Positions 8,231 through 14,365 of a stretch of 64,000 bases of DNA are shown here, piece by piece (the first letter of the stretch is position 1; the number at the start of each line of letters is the position of its first letter). The translations under genes and the position numbers were made by a program. The stretch comes from Agromyces hippuratus. GTDB lineage: Bacteria > Actinomycetota > Actinomycetes > Actinomycetales > Microbacteriaceae. The notes below the pieces were generated by a model, which saw only the letters and a program-made list of their open reading frames with translations, searched no databases and had not been told where the DNA came from. The stretch covers positions 62,001 to 126,000 of the forward strand of contig NZ_JACCFI010000001.1 of the NCBI RefSeq assembly GCF_013410355.1, read 5' to 3'.

Positions 8231-9670
8231 ATGGAGTTCTACCGGACGACACCCAGCCACGACCTCACCTACTCGGACGTGTTCCTCGTTCCGAGTCGTT
8301 CCGCCGTCACGAGCCGCCTCGACGTCTCGCTCGCACCCGATGACGGGTCGGGCGCCTCCATCCCGCTCGTGTCGGCGAACATGAACTCGATCACCGGCCC
8401 GCGACTGGCCGCGACCCTCGCTCGGCGCGGCGGGCTCGGCGTGCTGCCGCAGGACCTGCATCTGCAGGATCTCGACGAGGCGATCCGCACGGTCAAGGCG
8501 CAGTCCCCGCGATTCGACACCCCGCACGACTTCAGTCCGGATGCCACGGCCGCCGACGCACTCGAGGTGCTGCCGCCGATCGCGGGCCACGGCATCGTGC
8601 TGCACGACGCCCGGGGCGAGTACGTCGGATGCATCCCCGCCGATCGCCTTGCAACGGCCCTGCCCGACGCTCGCCTCGGCGACCTCGTGCACGGCGGGCT
8701 CGCCTCCCTCGACGCCGACGACGTGTCGACGCCGCGCCGGGCGTTCGACCTGATGGTCGAGGCCGACCTCGAGTTCGCCCCGGTGGTCGAGCACGGGCGT
8801 GTCGTCGGCACGCTCAGTCGGCGGAGCGCGTTGCGCGGCACGATCTACGAGCCGAACGTCGACGCCGACGGGCGGCTCAGGGTCGCCGCCGCGGTCGGCA
8901 TCAACGGCGATGTTGCGGCGAAGGCGACGGCGCTCGCCGCCGCGGGCGTCGACATGCTCGTCATCGACACCGCCCACGGGCACCAGGAGGGCATGCTCCG
9001 GGCCGTGTCGATCGTGCGCGATCTCGATCTCGGCATCCCGATCGTCGCCGGCAACATCGTGACCGCCGACGCGGTCGCCGACCTCGTCGAGGCCGGCGCG
9101 GACGTGCTGAAGGTGGGCGTCGGTCCCGGCGCGATGTGCACGACCCGCATGATGACCGCGGTCGGTCGCCCGCAGTTCTCCGCGGTGCTCGAGACGGCGG
9201 AGGCCGCGCGCGAGCTCGGTGCCGCCGTGTGGGCCGACGGCGGGGTGCGCTACCCGCGCGACGTCGCGCTCGCGCTCGCCGCCGGGGCGGCCTCGGTCAT
9301 GATCGGCTCGTGGTTCGCGGGCACGATCGAGGCCCCGGGCCTGCTGCGGCACGATGCATCCGGTCGCCTGTACAAGGAGAGCTGGGGCATGGCGTCGACG
9401 AAGGCCGTGCGCGAGCGCTTCGACCGCCTCTCGCCGTACGAGCTCGCGCGCAAGGAGCTGTTCGCCGAGGGCATCTCCTCGTCGGCGATCTCGCTCGATC
9501 CGCTGCGACCCTCCCTGGAGGACCTGCTCGACATGATCACCTCGGGGGTGCGCAGCTCGTTCACGTACGCCGGCGCGCGCACGCTCGAGGAGTTCCGCGA
9601 CCGGGCGCTCGTCGGCATCCAGTCGGCCGCGGGATACGAAGAGGGCAAGGCGCTGCCGGTCAGCTGGTGA
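8231..9670 (+). CDS. guaB1: GuaB1-family IMP dehydrogenase-related protein, probable GMP reductase
   Basis: A TIM-barrel purine enzyme of 479 residues. The loop GVGPGAMCTTRMMTAVG holds the catalytic Cys at about residue 303, and a CBS pair is inserted at about 95-220 (LPPIAGHGIVLHDARGEYVG and EFAPVVEHGRVVGTLSRR). Later AVWADGGVRYPRD and GSWFAGTIEAPG match the phosphate-binding loops. Actinobacterial GuaB1 was long annotated as IMP dehydrogenase, but the mycobacterial enzyme has been shown to act as a GMP reductase (GMP to IMP) with a regulatory CBS domain; I favour that role here. The gene appears monocistronic and leaderless. Confidence 0.9.
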   Translation: MEFYRTTPSHDLTYSDVFLVPSRSAVTSRLDVSLAPDDGSGASIPLVSANMNSITGPRLAATLARRGGLGVLPQDLHLQDLDEAIRTVKAQSPRFDTPHDFSPDATAADALEVLPPIAGHGIVLHDARGEYVGCIPADRLATALPDARLGDLVHGGLASLDADDVSTPRRAFDLMVEADLEFAPVVEHGRVVGTLSRRSALRGTIYEPNVDADGRLRVAAAVGINGDVAAKATALAAAGVDMLVIDTAHGHQEGMLRAVSIVRDLDLGIPIVAGNIVTADAVADLVEAGADVLKVGVGPGAMCTTRMMTAVGRPQFSAVLETAEAARELGAAVWADGGVRYPRDVALALAAGAASVMIGSWFAGTIEAPGLLRHDASGRLYKESWGMASTKAVRERFDRLSPYELARKELFAEGISSSAISLDPLRPSLEDLLDMITSGVRSSFTYAGARTLEEFRDRALVGIQSAAGYEEGKALPVSW

Positions 9671-9739
9671 ACCTCGTCGCGCGCAGGGCTGTGGAAGACG
9701 CCGATGAGCACGTCATCGGCGCGATTACGCTGCGGTGCC

Positions 9740-10174
9740 ATGACGCATGCGTTCGAGATCGTGGCTCAGCCGATTCGTCGGCGCATCATCGAGGTGCTCG
9801 CGGTGGGCGATCACACTGCGGGTGAGCTCTGCGATGTCGTGGCCGTCGAGGCCGGGGTCTCGCGAACCGCAGTCTCGCACCATCTGGCGGCGCTGCGAGA
9901 CCGAGGCGTCGTCTGGTCGGATGTCGACCCCGCTGAGCCGCGGGCCAGACGCTACTTCCTCGACCCCGGGTTCCTGATGCGGCTCGACGACGCCGTCTGC
10001 GAGCTCTTCGACCTCTGGGATCATCGCTACGGCACAGCGCAGCGCCGGGCGCCGCTGGTCGATCCGCCGCGCACGAGGGCGCGCCTCCATCGTTGGGAGG
10101 ACGCGGCCGTACGCCGGCGCGAGCGGTTGAAGCGGGAGTGGGGCGACGACGACGCGGCCGAACGCTCGCACTGA
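9740..10174 (+). CDS. ArsR-like winged-helix transcriptional regulator
   Basis: A 144-residue DNA-binding protein. EIVAQPIRRRIIEVLAVGDH and GVSRTAVSHHLAALRDRGVV (about 45-65) form the ArsR-type helix-turn-helix, followed by a wing (ARRYFLDPG) and a basic C-terminal tail. I see no obvious Cys/His metal site, so it is closer to the metal-independent ArsR/PadR-like regulators. ATG 9740 follows TACGCT (9726-9731) by 8 nt; an in-frame start at 9704 is possible but not supported. Its TGA stop (10172-10174) is the first codon of a 9-bp tandem repeat. The target is unknown; the dyads in the downstream intergenic region are candidates. Confidence 0.8.
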   Translation: MTHAFEIVAQPIRRRIIEVLAVGDHTAGELCDVVAVEAGVSRTAVSHHLAALRDRGVVWSDVDPAEPRARRYFLDPGFLMRLDDAVCELFDLWDHRYGTAQRRAPLVDPPRTRARLHRWEDAAVRRRERLKREWGDDDAAERSH

Positions 10175-10216
10175 GCCCGCTGAGCCCGCTGAGCCCGCTG
10201 AGCCCGCTGAGCCTGC
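10172..10216. repeat. Five tandem copies of a 9-bp repeat (TGAGCCCGC)
   Basis: Units begin at 10172, 10181, 10190, 10199 and 10208; the first four are identical and the last reads TGAGCCTGC. The first unit contains the arsR-like gene's stop codon, so each extra unit would still begin with a TGA in frame. Confidence 0.95.
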
Positions 10217-10345
10217 TGCGCTGGTGAGTGGAGTTGTCGAGCTTCTGTGCTGCTGCTGGTGCGCCTGCTGCGCTGCTGCGCTGCTGCGCTGGTGAGCTGA
10301 GTAGGTGAGTCGTCGAGCTGCTGCGCTGGTGCGCTGCTGAGCGGC
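10217..10345. repeat. Degenerate CTG/TGCGCTG-rich low-complexity tract
   Basis: CTGCGCTG and CTGCTGCG recur, for example the run at 10264-10290, with interspersed GGTGAG and GTCGAGCTG. No ORF with normal codon use is seen on either strand. It continues directly from the 9-bp repeat. Confidence 0.7.
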
Positions 10346-10369
10346 GTTCGAGACTCGTGATCGCCGTGA

Positions 10370-10426
10370 TGTGTTTTGTTTTGTCTTGTTTTTTGTCTTT
10401 CTTGTCTTGTCTTGTCTTGTTTTACT
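10370..10426. repeat. T-rich tract with CTTGT/TTTTG pentamer repeats
   Basis: About 57 bases made almost only of T, G and C on the + strand. TTTTG repeats come first, then consecutive CTTGT units near 10403-10425. T content is far above that of the surrounding sequence. Confidence 0.85.
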
Positions 10427-10463
10427 CGCCTGGCCTCGCCTCATTCGTCATGTCAGTTCTGCC

Positions 10464-10487
10464 TCATGTGAGGCGTTCCTCACATGA
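10464..10487. promoter_or_regulatory. 10-bp inverted repeat (hairpin or operator)
   Basis: TCATGTGAGG at 10464-10473 and CCTCACATGA at 10478-10487 are perfect arms around a CGTT loop. It could be a terminator for the ArsR-like gene or an operator. Confidence 0.6.
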
Positions 10488-10513
10488 CGATTCGGGACAT
10501 CGTTCGGGGCGGG

Positions 10514-10527
10514 TGAACACTTGTTCA
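10514..10527. promoter_or_regulatory. Short dyad TGAACA-N2-TGTTCA
   Basis: Perfect 6-bp arms at 10514-10519 and 10522-10527, directly before the GCGGT repeat. The size and symmetry suit a dimeric repressor site, but no binding protein can be named. Confidence 0.45.
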
Positions 10528-10550
10528 GGGTGTGCACCGCACAATCATTT

Positions 10551-10684
10551 GCGGTGCGGTGCGGTGCGGTGCGGTGCGGTGCGGTGCGGTGCGGTGCGGT
10601 GCGGTGCGGTGCGGTGCGGTGCGGTGCGGTGCGGTGCGGTGCGGTGCGGTGCGGTGCGGTGCGGTGCGGTGCGGTGCGGTGCGG
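10551..10684. repeat. Pentanucleotide microsatellite (GCGGT)x26.8
   Basis: Uninterrupted GCGGT units run from 10551 to 10684 (26 full copies and GCGG) without a single change. Five is not a multiple of three, so the tract is not evolving as coding sequence; AVRCG-type or APHRT-type readings in all frames are artefacts. The G pairs at 5-bp spacing could form two-layer G-quadruplexes on the + strand. The tract ends 62 bp before the -10 element of the next operon. Confidence 0.98.
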
Positions 10685-10746
10685 CGGGCTGCACGAGGGT
10701 GTGTGACGCTCCGGTTACAGCTGGGGGATCGTGCAGAACGCGCCGA

Positions 10747-10752
10747 TATACT
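10747..10752 (+). promoter_or_regulatory. -10 element for leader ORF and CNNM operon
   Basis: TATACT at 10747-10752 is the best -10 match in the interval. No clear -35 is seen at 17-18 bp. Transcription would start near 10759-10762, at or just before the leader ORF's ATG. Confidence 0.55.
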
Positions 10753-10761
10753 GAGGCGACA

Positions 10762-10839
10762 ATGGACGATCCTCCCTCTGCCACTGCCCCCGGTCATAGA
10801 CCCCCGCCCGTGACTGCTCGCGGAGGTGGCGATGTCTGA
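10762..10839 (+). CDS. Candidate 25-residue Pro/Asp-rich leader peptide
   Basis: A short ORF begins at ATG 10762, 9 nt after TATACT, and ends at TGA 10837-10839, overlapping the CNNM gene start (10832) by 8 nt in another frame. It begins MDDPP and contains a later PPP run; six of its 25 residues are proline. The downstream gene's GGAGG site lies inside its codons, so ribosome progress here could control access to it. Acid/proline-rich leader peptides control Mg2+ transporter genes elsewhere (mgtL of Salmonella). Whether this ORF is translated is unknown, and its role is inference from position and composition. Confidence 0.4.
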   Translation: MDDPPSATAPGHRPPPVTARGGGDV

Positions 10840-12160
10840 GTGGATCCTCCTCGGCATCGGGCTCCTCCTCACGATCGGCACGGGCTTGTTCGTCGCCAGC
10901 GAGTTCGCCCTCGTCAATCTCGATCGGGCCGACCTCGAAGCACGGCGCGCGAGGGGTGAGACGAAGCTTGCGCTCACCATCTCGGCGCTGAAGATCACCT
11001 CGACGCACCTGTCGAGTGCGCAGCTCGGCATCACGCTGACCACGCTGCTCACCGGATACACGATGGAGCCGGCGATCTCGTCGCTCCTCGCGGGGCCGCT
11101 GACCGCGATCGGCGTGCCCGAGGCGTTCGTGCGCCCCGTCGGCACGATCACCGCGGTCGTCGTGGCCACGCTCCTGTCGATGGTCGTCGGCGAACTCGTG
11201 CCCAAGAACTTCGCACTCGCACTCCCGCTCGCGACCGCGAAGCTCGTGATGCCGTTCCAGACGGCGTTCACCTGGGTGTTCCGCCCGGCGATCTCGCTGC
11301 TGAACGGCAGCGCGAACGGCATCATCCGAGCCTTCGGCATCGAGCCGAAGGAGGAGCTCTCGGGCGCCCGATCGGCCGAGGAGCTCTCGTCGCTCGTGCG
11401 CCGTTCGGCGAGTGCGGGAATGCTGGAGCAGGACACCGCGACCCTGCTCGGCCGCACCCTGCGCTTCGCCGACCACGATGCATCCGACGTCATGACGCCG
11501 CGCCCGAGGGTCGCCGCGGTGCAGCGCCAGGAGCCGGCCGAGGCCGTGCTCGAACTTGCACGCACGACCGGGTACTCCCGCTTCCCGGTGTACGACGAGA
11601 ACCTCGACGACGTCGTGGGCCTCGTGCACGTCAAGCAGGCCGTTGCGGTGCCGCGGGAGAAGCGCTCGGAGGTGCCGGCGTCGGCGCTGCAGTCCGACGC
11701 GCTCCGCGTGCCCGAGACGATGAAGCTCGACTCCCTTCTCGAAGAGCTCCGCGGGCGCGGCTACCAGATGGCCGTCGTCGTCGACGAGTACGGCGGCACC
11801 GCGGGCGTCGCCACCCTCGAAGACCTCGTCGAAGAGCTCGTCGGCGAGGTCTCCGACGAGCACGACCGCACGCGGGCCGGAATCGTCCGCCGCGGCGACG
11901 ACGTGAGCTTCCCCGGAATCCTGCGACCCGACGAACTGCTCGAGCGCACCGGCATCCGGGTGCCGGAGAACGGAGACTACGAGACCGTGGCCGGATTCGT
12001 CATGGCCGAACTCGGGCGACTGCCCGCGGTCGGTGACGAGGTGCTCATCGACGACGGCACGCTCGTCGTGCAACGACTCGACGGGCGTCGCATCGACCGC
12101 GTGCGGTTCGTGCCGAACCCGCTGCCCGAAGCCGACGACCTCGACGGGGGAGAACGATGA
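10832..12160 (+). CDS. CNNM/CorC-family membrane protein (DUF21-CBS-CorC_HlyC)
   Basis: A 442-residue protein of the hemolysin-C/CNNM family, implicated in Mg2+ or other divalent-cation transport. It has a DUF21 membrane domain (about 1-190, four helices, with the family GELVPKNFALALP motif), a CBS pair (about 200-335, including DVMTPRPRVAAVQ and DEYGGTAGVATLEDLVEELV) and a C-terminal CorC/HlyC domain (about 345-430). GGAGG at 10822-10826 fixes ATG 10832; an in-frame GTG at 10826 lies within that site. The stop overlaps the next gene by 4 nt, so the two CNNM proteins are probably made together. Confidence 0.9.
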   Translation: MSEWILLGIGLLLTIGTGLFVASEFALVNLDRADLEARRARGETKLALTISALKITSTHLSSAQLGITLTTLLTGYTMEPAISSLLAGPLTAIGVPEAFVRPVGTITAVVVATLLSMVVGELVPKNFALALPLATAKLVMPFQTAFTWVFRPAISLLNGSANGIIRAFGIEPKEELSGARSAEELSSLVRRSASAGMLEQDTATLLGRTLRFADHDASDVMTPRPRVAAVQRQEPAEAVLELARTTGYSRFPVYDENLDDVVGLVHVKQAVAVPREKRSEVPASALQSDALRVPETMKLDSLLEELRGRGYQMAVVVDEYGGTAGVATLEDLVEELVGEVSDEHDRTRAGIVRRGDDVSFPGILRPDELLERTGIRVPENGDYETVAGFVMAELGRLPAVGDEVLIDDGTLVVQRLDGRRIDRVRFVPNPLPEADDLDGGER

Positions 12161-13194
12161 GCGACTGGGCCGGCATCGCCTGGCTGATCGTGCTGCTCAT
12201 CGCCAACGCCTTCTTCGTCGGCGCGGAGTTCGCGGTCATCTCGGCGCGGCGATCGCAGATCGAGCCGCTCGCGGAGCAGGGCAAGCGCAGCGCCAAGACC
12301 GCGCTCTGGGCCATGGAGCACGCGACGCTCATGCTCGCCATGAGCCAGCTCGGCATCACGATCTGCTCGCTCCTGATCCTGAACGTGTCGGAGCCGGCGA
12401 TCCACCACCTGCTCGAGGTGCCGCTGCACCTCACCGGATGGCCGGTCGAGGTCGTCTCGACGATCGCGTTCATCGTGACGCTCGTGCTCGTGTCGTACCT
12501 GCACGTCGTGTTCGGCGAGATGGTGCCGAAGAACCTCTCGTTCTCGTTGCCCGAGCGCGCGGTGCTGCTGCTCGCGCCGCCGCTGGTCTTCATCGCGCGC
12601 ATCTTCCGGCCGATCATCGTGGCGCTCAATGCGGTCGCGAACGGTGTGCTGCGCCTCTTCGGTGTCGAGCCGAAGAGCGAGGCGGCGTCGACCTTCACGC
12701 TCGAGGAGGTGCAGACGATCGTGCACCAGTCGCGACGCGAGGGCGTGCTCGATGACGCGAGCGGCACGCTCACCGCCGCATTCGAGTTCACGACCAAGCG
12801 GGTGCAGGATGTCGCGGTGCCGCTCGATTCGCTCGTCAGCCTGCCGCCCGGTGCGACGCCGACCGACGTCGAGCGCGCGGTCGCCCGTCGCGGGTTCTCG
12901 CGCTATCCGATCCTCGACGAGTCGGGGGAACCCGACGGCTACGTGCACCTGAAGGACGTGATCGACCTCGACGACGACGAGTTCGACGACCCGATCCCGG
13001 CCAAGCGCGTGCGTCGCCTCGTGTCGATCTACGCGGGCACCGACCTCGAAGACGCTCTCTCGACGATGCGCCGCCTCGGCACGCACGTGGCGCGGGCGTT
13101 CGACGAGGACGGCACGACGACCGGTGTCATCTTCCTCGAGGACATCATCGAGGAGCTCGTCGGCGAGGTGCAGGACGCCACCCGACGCGGCTGA
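12157..13194 (+). CDS. Second CNNM-family membrane protein, lacking the CorC_HlyC domain
   Basis: A 345-residue paralogue of the preceding protein, starting at the ATGA overlap. It has the DUF21 membrane domain (FFVGAEFAVISARRSQIEP, then FGEMVPKNLSFSLPERA) and a CBS pair ending in TTGVIFLEDIIEELVGEVQD, but stops there, about 100 residues before the end of its neighbour. Paired CNNM genes with one short member are common in actinobacteria, and a heterodimer sharing one C-terminal domain is a reasonable inference. The key GE-VPKN membrane motif is intact in both, so neither looks like a pseudogene. Confidence 0.88.
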   Translation: MSDWAGIAWLIVLLIANAFFVGAEFAVISARRSQIEPLAEQGKRSAKTALWAMEHATLMLAMSQLGITICSLLILNVSEPAIHHLLEVPLHLTGWPVEVVSTIAFIVTLVLVSYLHVVFGEMVPKNLSFSLPERAVLLLAPPLVFIARIFRPIIVALNAVANGVLRLFGVEPKSEAASTFTLEEVQTIVHQSRREGVLDDASGTLTAAFEFTTKRVQDVAVPLDSLVSLPPGATPTDVERAVARRGFSRYPILDESGEPDGYVHLKDVIDLDDDEFDDPIPAKRVRRLVSIYAGTDLEDALSTMRRLGTHVARAFDEDGTTTGVIFLEDIIEELVGEVQDATRRG

Positions 13195-13210
13195 GCCGAG
13201 CGGCGCGGTG

Positions 13211-13228
13211 GTCTCCCATATGGGGGAC
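13211..13228. promoter_or_regulatory. 18-bp dyad upstream of VOC gene
   Basis: GTCTCCCATATGGGGGAC is an inverted repeat with one mismatched pair around a perfect CCCATATGGG core. It abuts the -35 position for the -10 element TAGACT at 13252-13257, so a repressor or activator bound here could control the VOC gene. Confidence 0.45.
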
Positions 13229-13251
13229 TGCCCGCCGCCGGACGGCGCGCG

Positions 13252-13257
13252 TAGACT
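13252..13257 (+). promoter_or_regulatory. -10 element for VOC gene
   Basis: TAGACT at 13252-13257 predicts a start near 13264 and a leader of about 24 nt that includes the GTGAGG ribosome site before ATG 13288. Confidence 0.5.
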
Positions 13258-13287
13258 CCGCAGCAGTCACGAAAGTGAGGTTGCGTC

Positions 13288-13662
13288 ATGTTTGAGTCTG
13301 CGCGCGCCTATTCGATCCTTCCGGCATCCGACCTCGAACGGGCCGTCCGCTACTGGAAGGACACCTTCGACCTCGACCCGGTCATGACCGACGAGACCGG
13401 GGTGCTCTTCGAGATCGGGGGCTCGCGCGTGCTCGTCTACGAGACGCAGTTCGCCGGCACCGCGAAGAACACCGCATTCGGCATCGACACCGACGACCTC
13501 GAGTCGGCGATGTCGGAGCTCCGGTCTCGCGGCGTCGAGTTCGCCGACTACGACATGCCGGGATTGAAGACCGTCGACGGCGTCGCCGACCTCGGCGGCG
13601 AGCGATCGGCGTGGTTCACCGACAGCGAGGGCAACATCCTCGCCATCGGCCAGCGGACCTGA
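13288..13662 (+). CDS. VOC (glyoxalase/bleomycin-resistance fold) family protein
   Basis: A small cytoplasmic protein of 124 residues with two beta-alpha-beta-beta-beta halves typical of the vicinal-oxygen-chelate fold: SILPASDLERAVRYWKDTFD at about 9-28 and the closing strand WFTDSEGNILAIGQ. The Glu usually serving as the last metal ligand is present in that strand (SEGN). The members could be a lyase, a dioxygenase or a drug-binding protein, and nothing visible decides the substrate. It has its own promoter and converges with the HAD gene. Confidence 0.85.
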   Translation: MFESARAYSILPASDLERAVRYWKDTFDLDPVMTDETGVLFEIGGSRVLVYETQFAGTAKNTAFGIDTDDLESAMSELRSRGVEFADYDMPGLKTVDGVADLGGERSAWFTDSEGNILAIGQRT

Positions 13663-13663
13663 C

Positions 13664-13703
13664 CCCGCCCGCCCGCCCGCCCAGCCGCCGGCCCGCCGGC
13701 AGG
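13664..13703. repeat. CCCG tandem repeat and GC hairpin between convergent genes
   Basis: Four consecutive CCCG-type units follow the VOC stop, then a GCCGGC/GCCGGC stem. It lies between two convergent genes and probably serves as a terminator. Confidence 0.5.
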
Positions 13704-14342
13704 TCAGGCGAGGGTTCGAAGCCAGGACTCGAGTGCTGCGGCATCCGTGAAGACGTGCCCGTCGCCGCCGACCGCCTTCGCGCCCTCGACGTTCTCGGCC
13801 TTGTTGTCGATGAAGACGAAGTCGGATGCCGCGATGCCGAGCTCGTCGATGACGTGCTCGTAGATCTCGGCGTCGGGCTTGACGAGGCCCAGCTCGCCGC
13901 TGACGAACACGCGCTCGAAGAGCGGCGCGAAGGAGCCGTGCCGCAGCCAGCCCGAGAAGTCCGCGCCGGCGTTCGAGAGGAGCGCGAGTCGTGTGCCACC
14001 CGCGGCGAGGGCGTGCAGGACGCCGAGCGTGCCGGGGTCGATCGAGAGCCACCCGCGGTGATCGAGCGCCCAGAGCTCGTGCACGTCGATCGGGCTCCAG
14101 TCGGTGCCGAGGTCGTGCGCGACGGCCTGCCAGTATTCGGCGATCGAGGTCGTACCGCGGTCGAGGCCGAGGCGGTGCGCCCAGTACGACGCCCAGAACG
14201 GCTCGGCGTCGGCAGTGGCGCCCGCCCGGTCGACGAGGGCGGCACGGTCGGCGGCGGTCGGCTCGCGCGAGATGACCTCGCCGTAGTCGAACACGACGAC
14301 GCGGGGAGCGAGGCTGATCGGTGCGGGAACAGTGGGAGTCAT
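13704..14342 (-). CDS. HAD-IA family hydrolase
   Basis: A 212-residue haloacid-dehalogenase-type hydrolase. Motif I is VVVFDYGEV (nucleophile Asp at about residue 19), motif II is LALLSNAG, motif III is the Lys of GLVKPDAEIYEH, and motif IV is FIDNKAENVEGAK. In motif I the second Asp of the usual DxD is Gly, which is uncommon for phosphatases and seen in dehalogenase-like and epoxide-hydrolase-linked members, so the reaction is uncertain. ATG 14342 is the first base after AGGAGG and lies 8 nt from the -10 element TAGGTT, so the mRNA is probably leaderless. Divergent from nnrD. Confidence 0.85.
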   Translation of the reverse strand: MTPTVPAPISLAPRVVVFDYGEVISREPTAADRAALVDRAGATADAEPFWASYWAHRLGLDRGTTSIAEYWQAVAHDLGTDWSPIDVHELWALDHRGWLSIDPGTLGVLHALAAGGTRLALLSNAGADFSGWLRHGSFAPLFERVFVSGELGLVKPDAEIYEHVIDELGIAASDFVFIDNKAENVEGAKAVGGDGHVFTDAAALESWLRTLA

Positions 14343-14349
14343 CCTCCTC

Positions 14350-14359
14350 AACCTATCGT
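14350..14359. promoter_or_regulatory. Overlapping divergent -10 elements (HAD gene / nnrD)
   Basis: On the minus strand TAGGTT (14355-14350) lies 7 nt before ATG 14342. On the plus strand TATCGT (14354-14359) lies 6 nt before ATG 14366. The two hexamers share bases 14354-14355, so the two promoters cannot easily be occupied together. Confidence 0.55.
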
Positions 14360-14365
14360 TGGAGC

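Larger units (their letters stand above)
10175..10831. other. Gene-free interval before the CNNM operon
   Basis: About 650 bases with no conventional gene. It contains, in order, the 9-bp repeat, the CTG-rich tract, the T-rich tract, two dyads, the GCGGT array, a promoter and a short leader ORF, each listed separately. Confidence 0.8.

Noticed and set aside
8231..9670. guaB1 as the essential IMP dehydrogenase
   Set aside because: The sequence is of the GuaB1 branch, whose mycobacterial member acts as GMP reductase.
10551..10684. The GCGGT array as a CRISPR array
   Set aside because: There are no spacers; the repeat is a plain 5-bp microsatellite with no cas genes nearby.
10521..10839. Long overlapping ORFs across the GCGGT array (Ala-Val-Arg-Cys-Gly type repeats)
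   Set aside because: A 5-bp repeat is open in several frames at once by chance; there is no ribosome site or normal codon use, so these are not genes.
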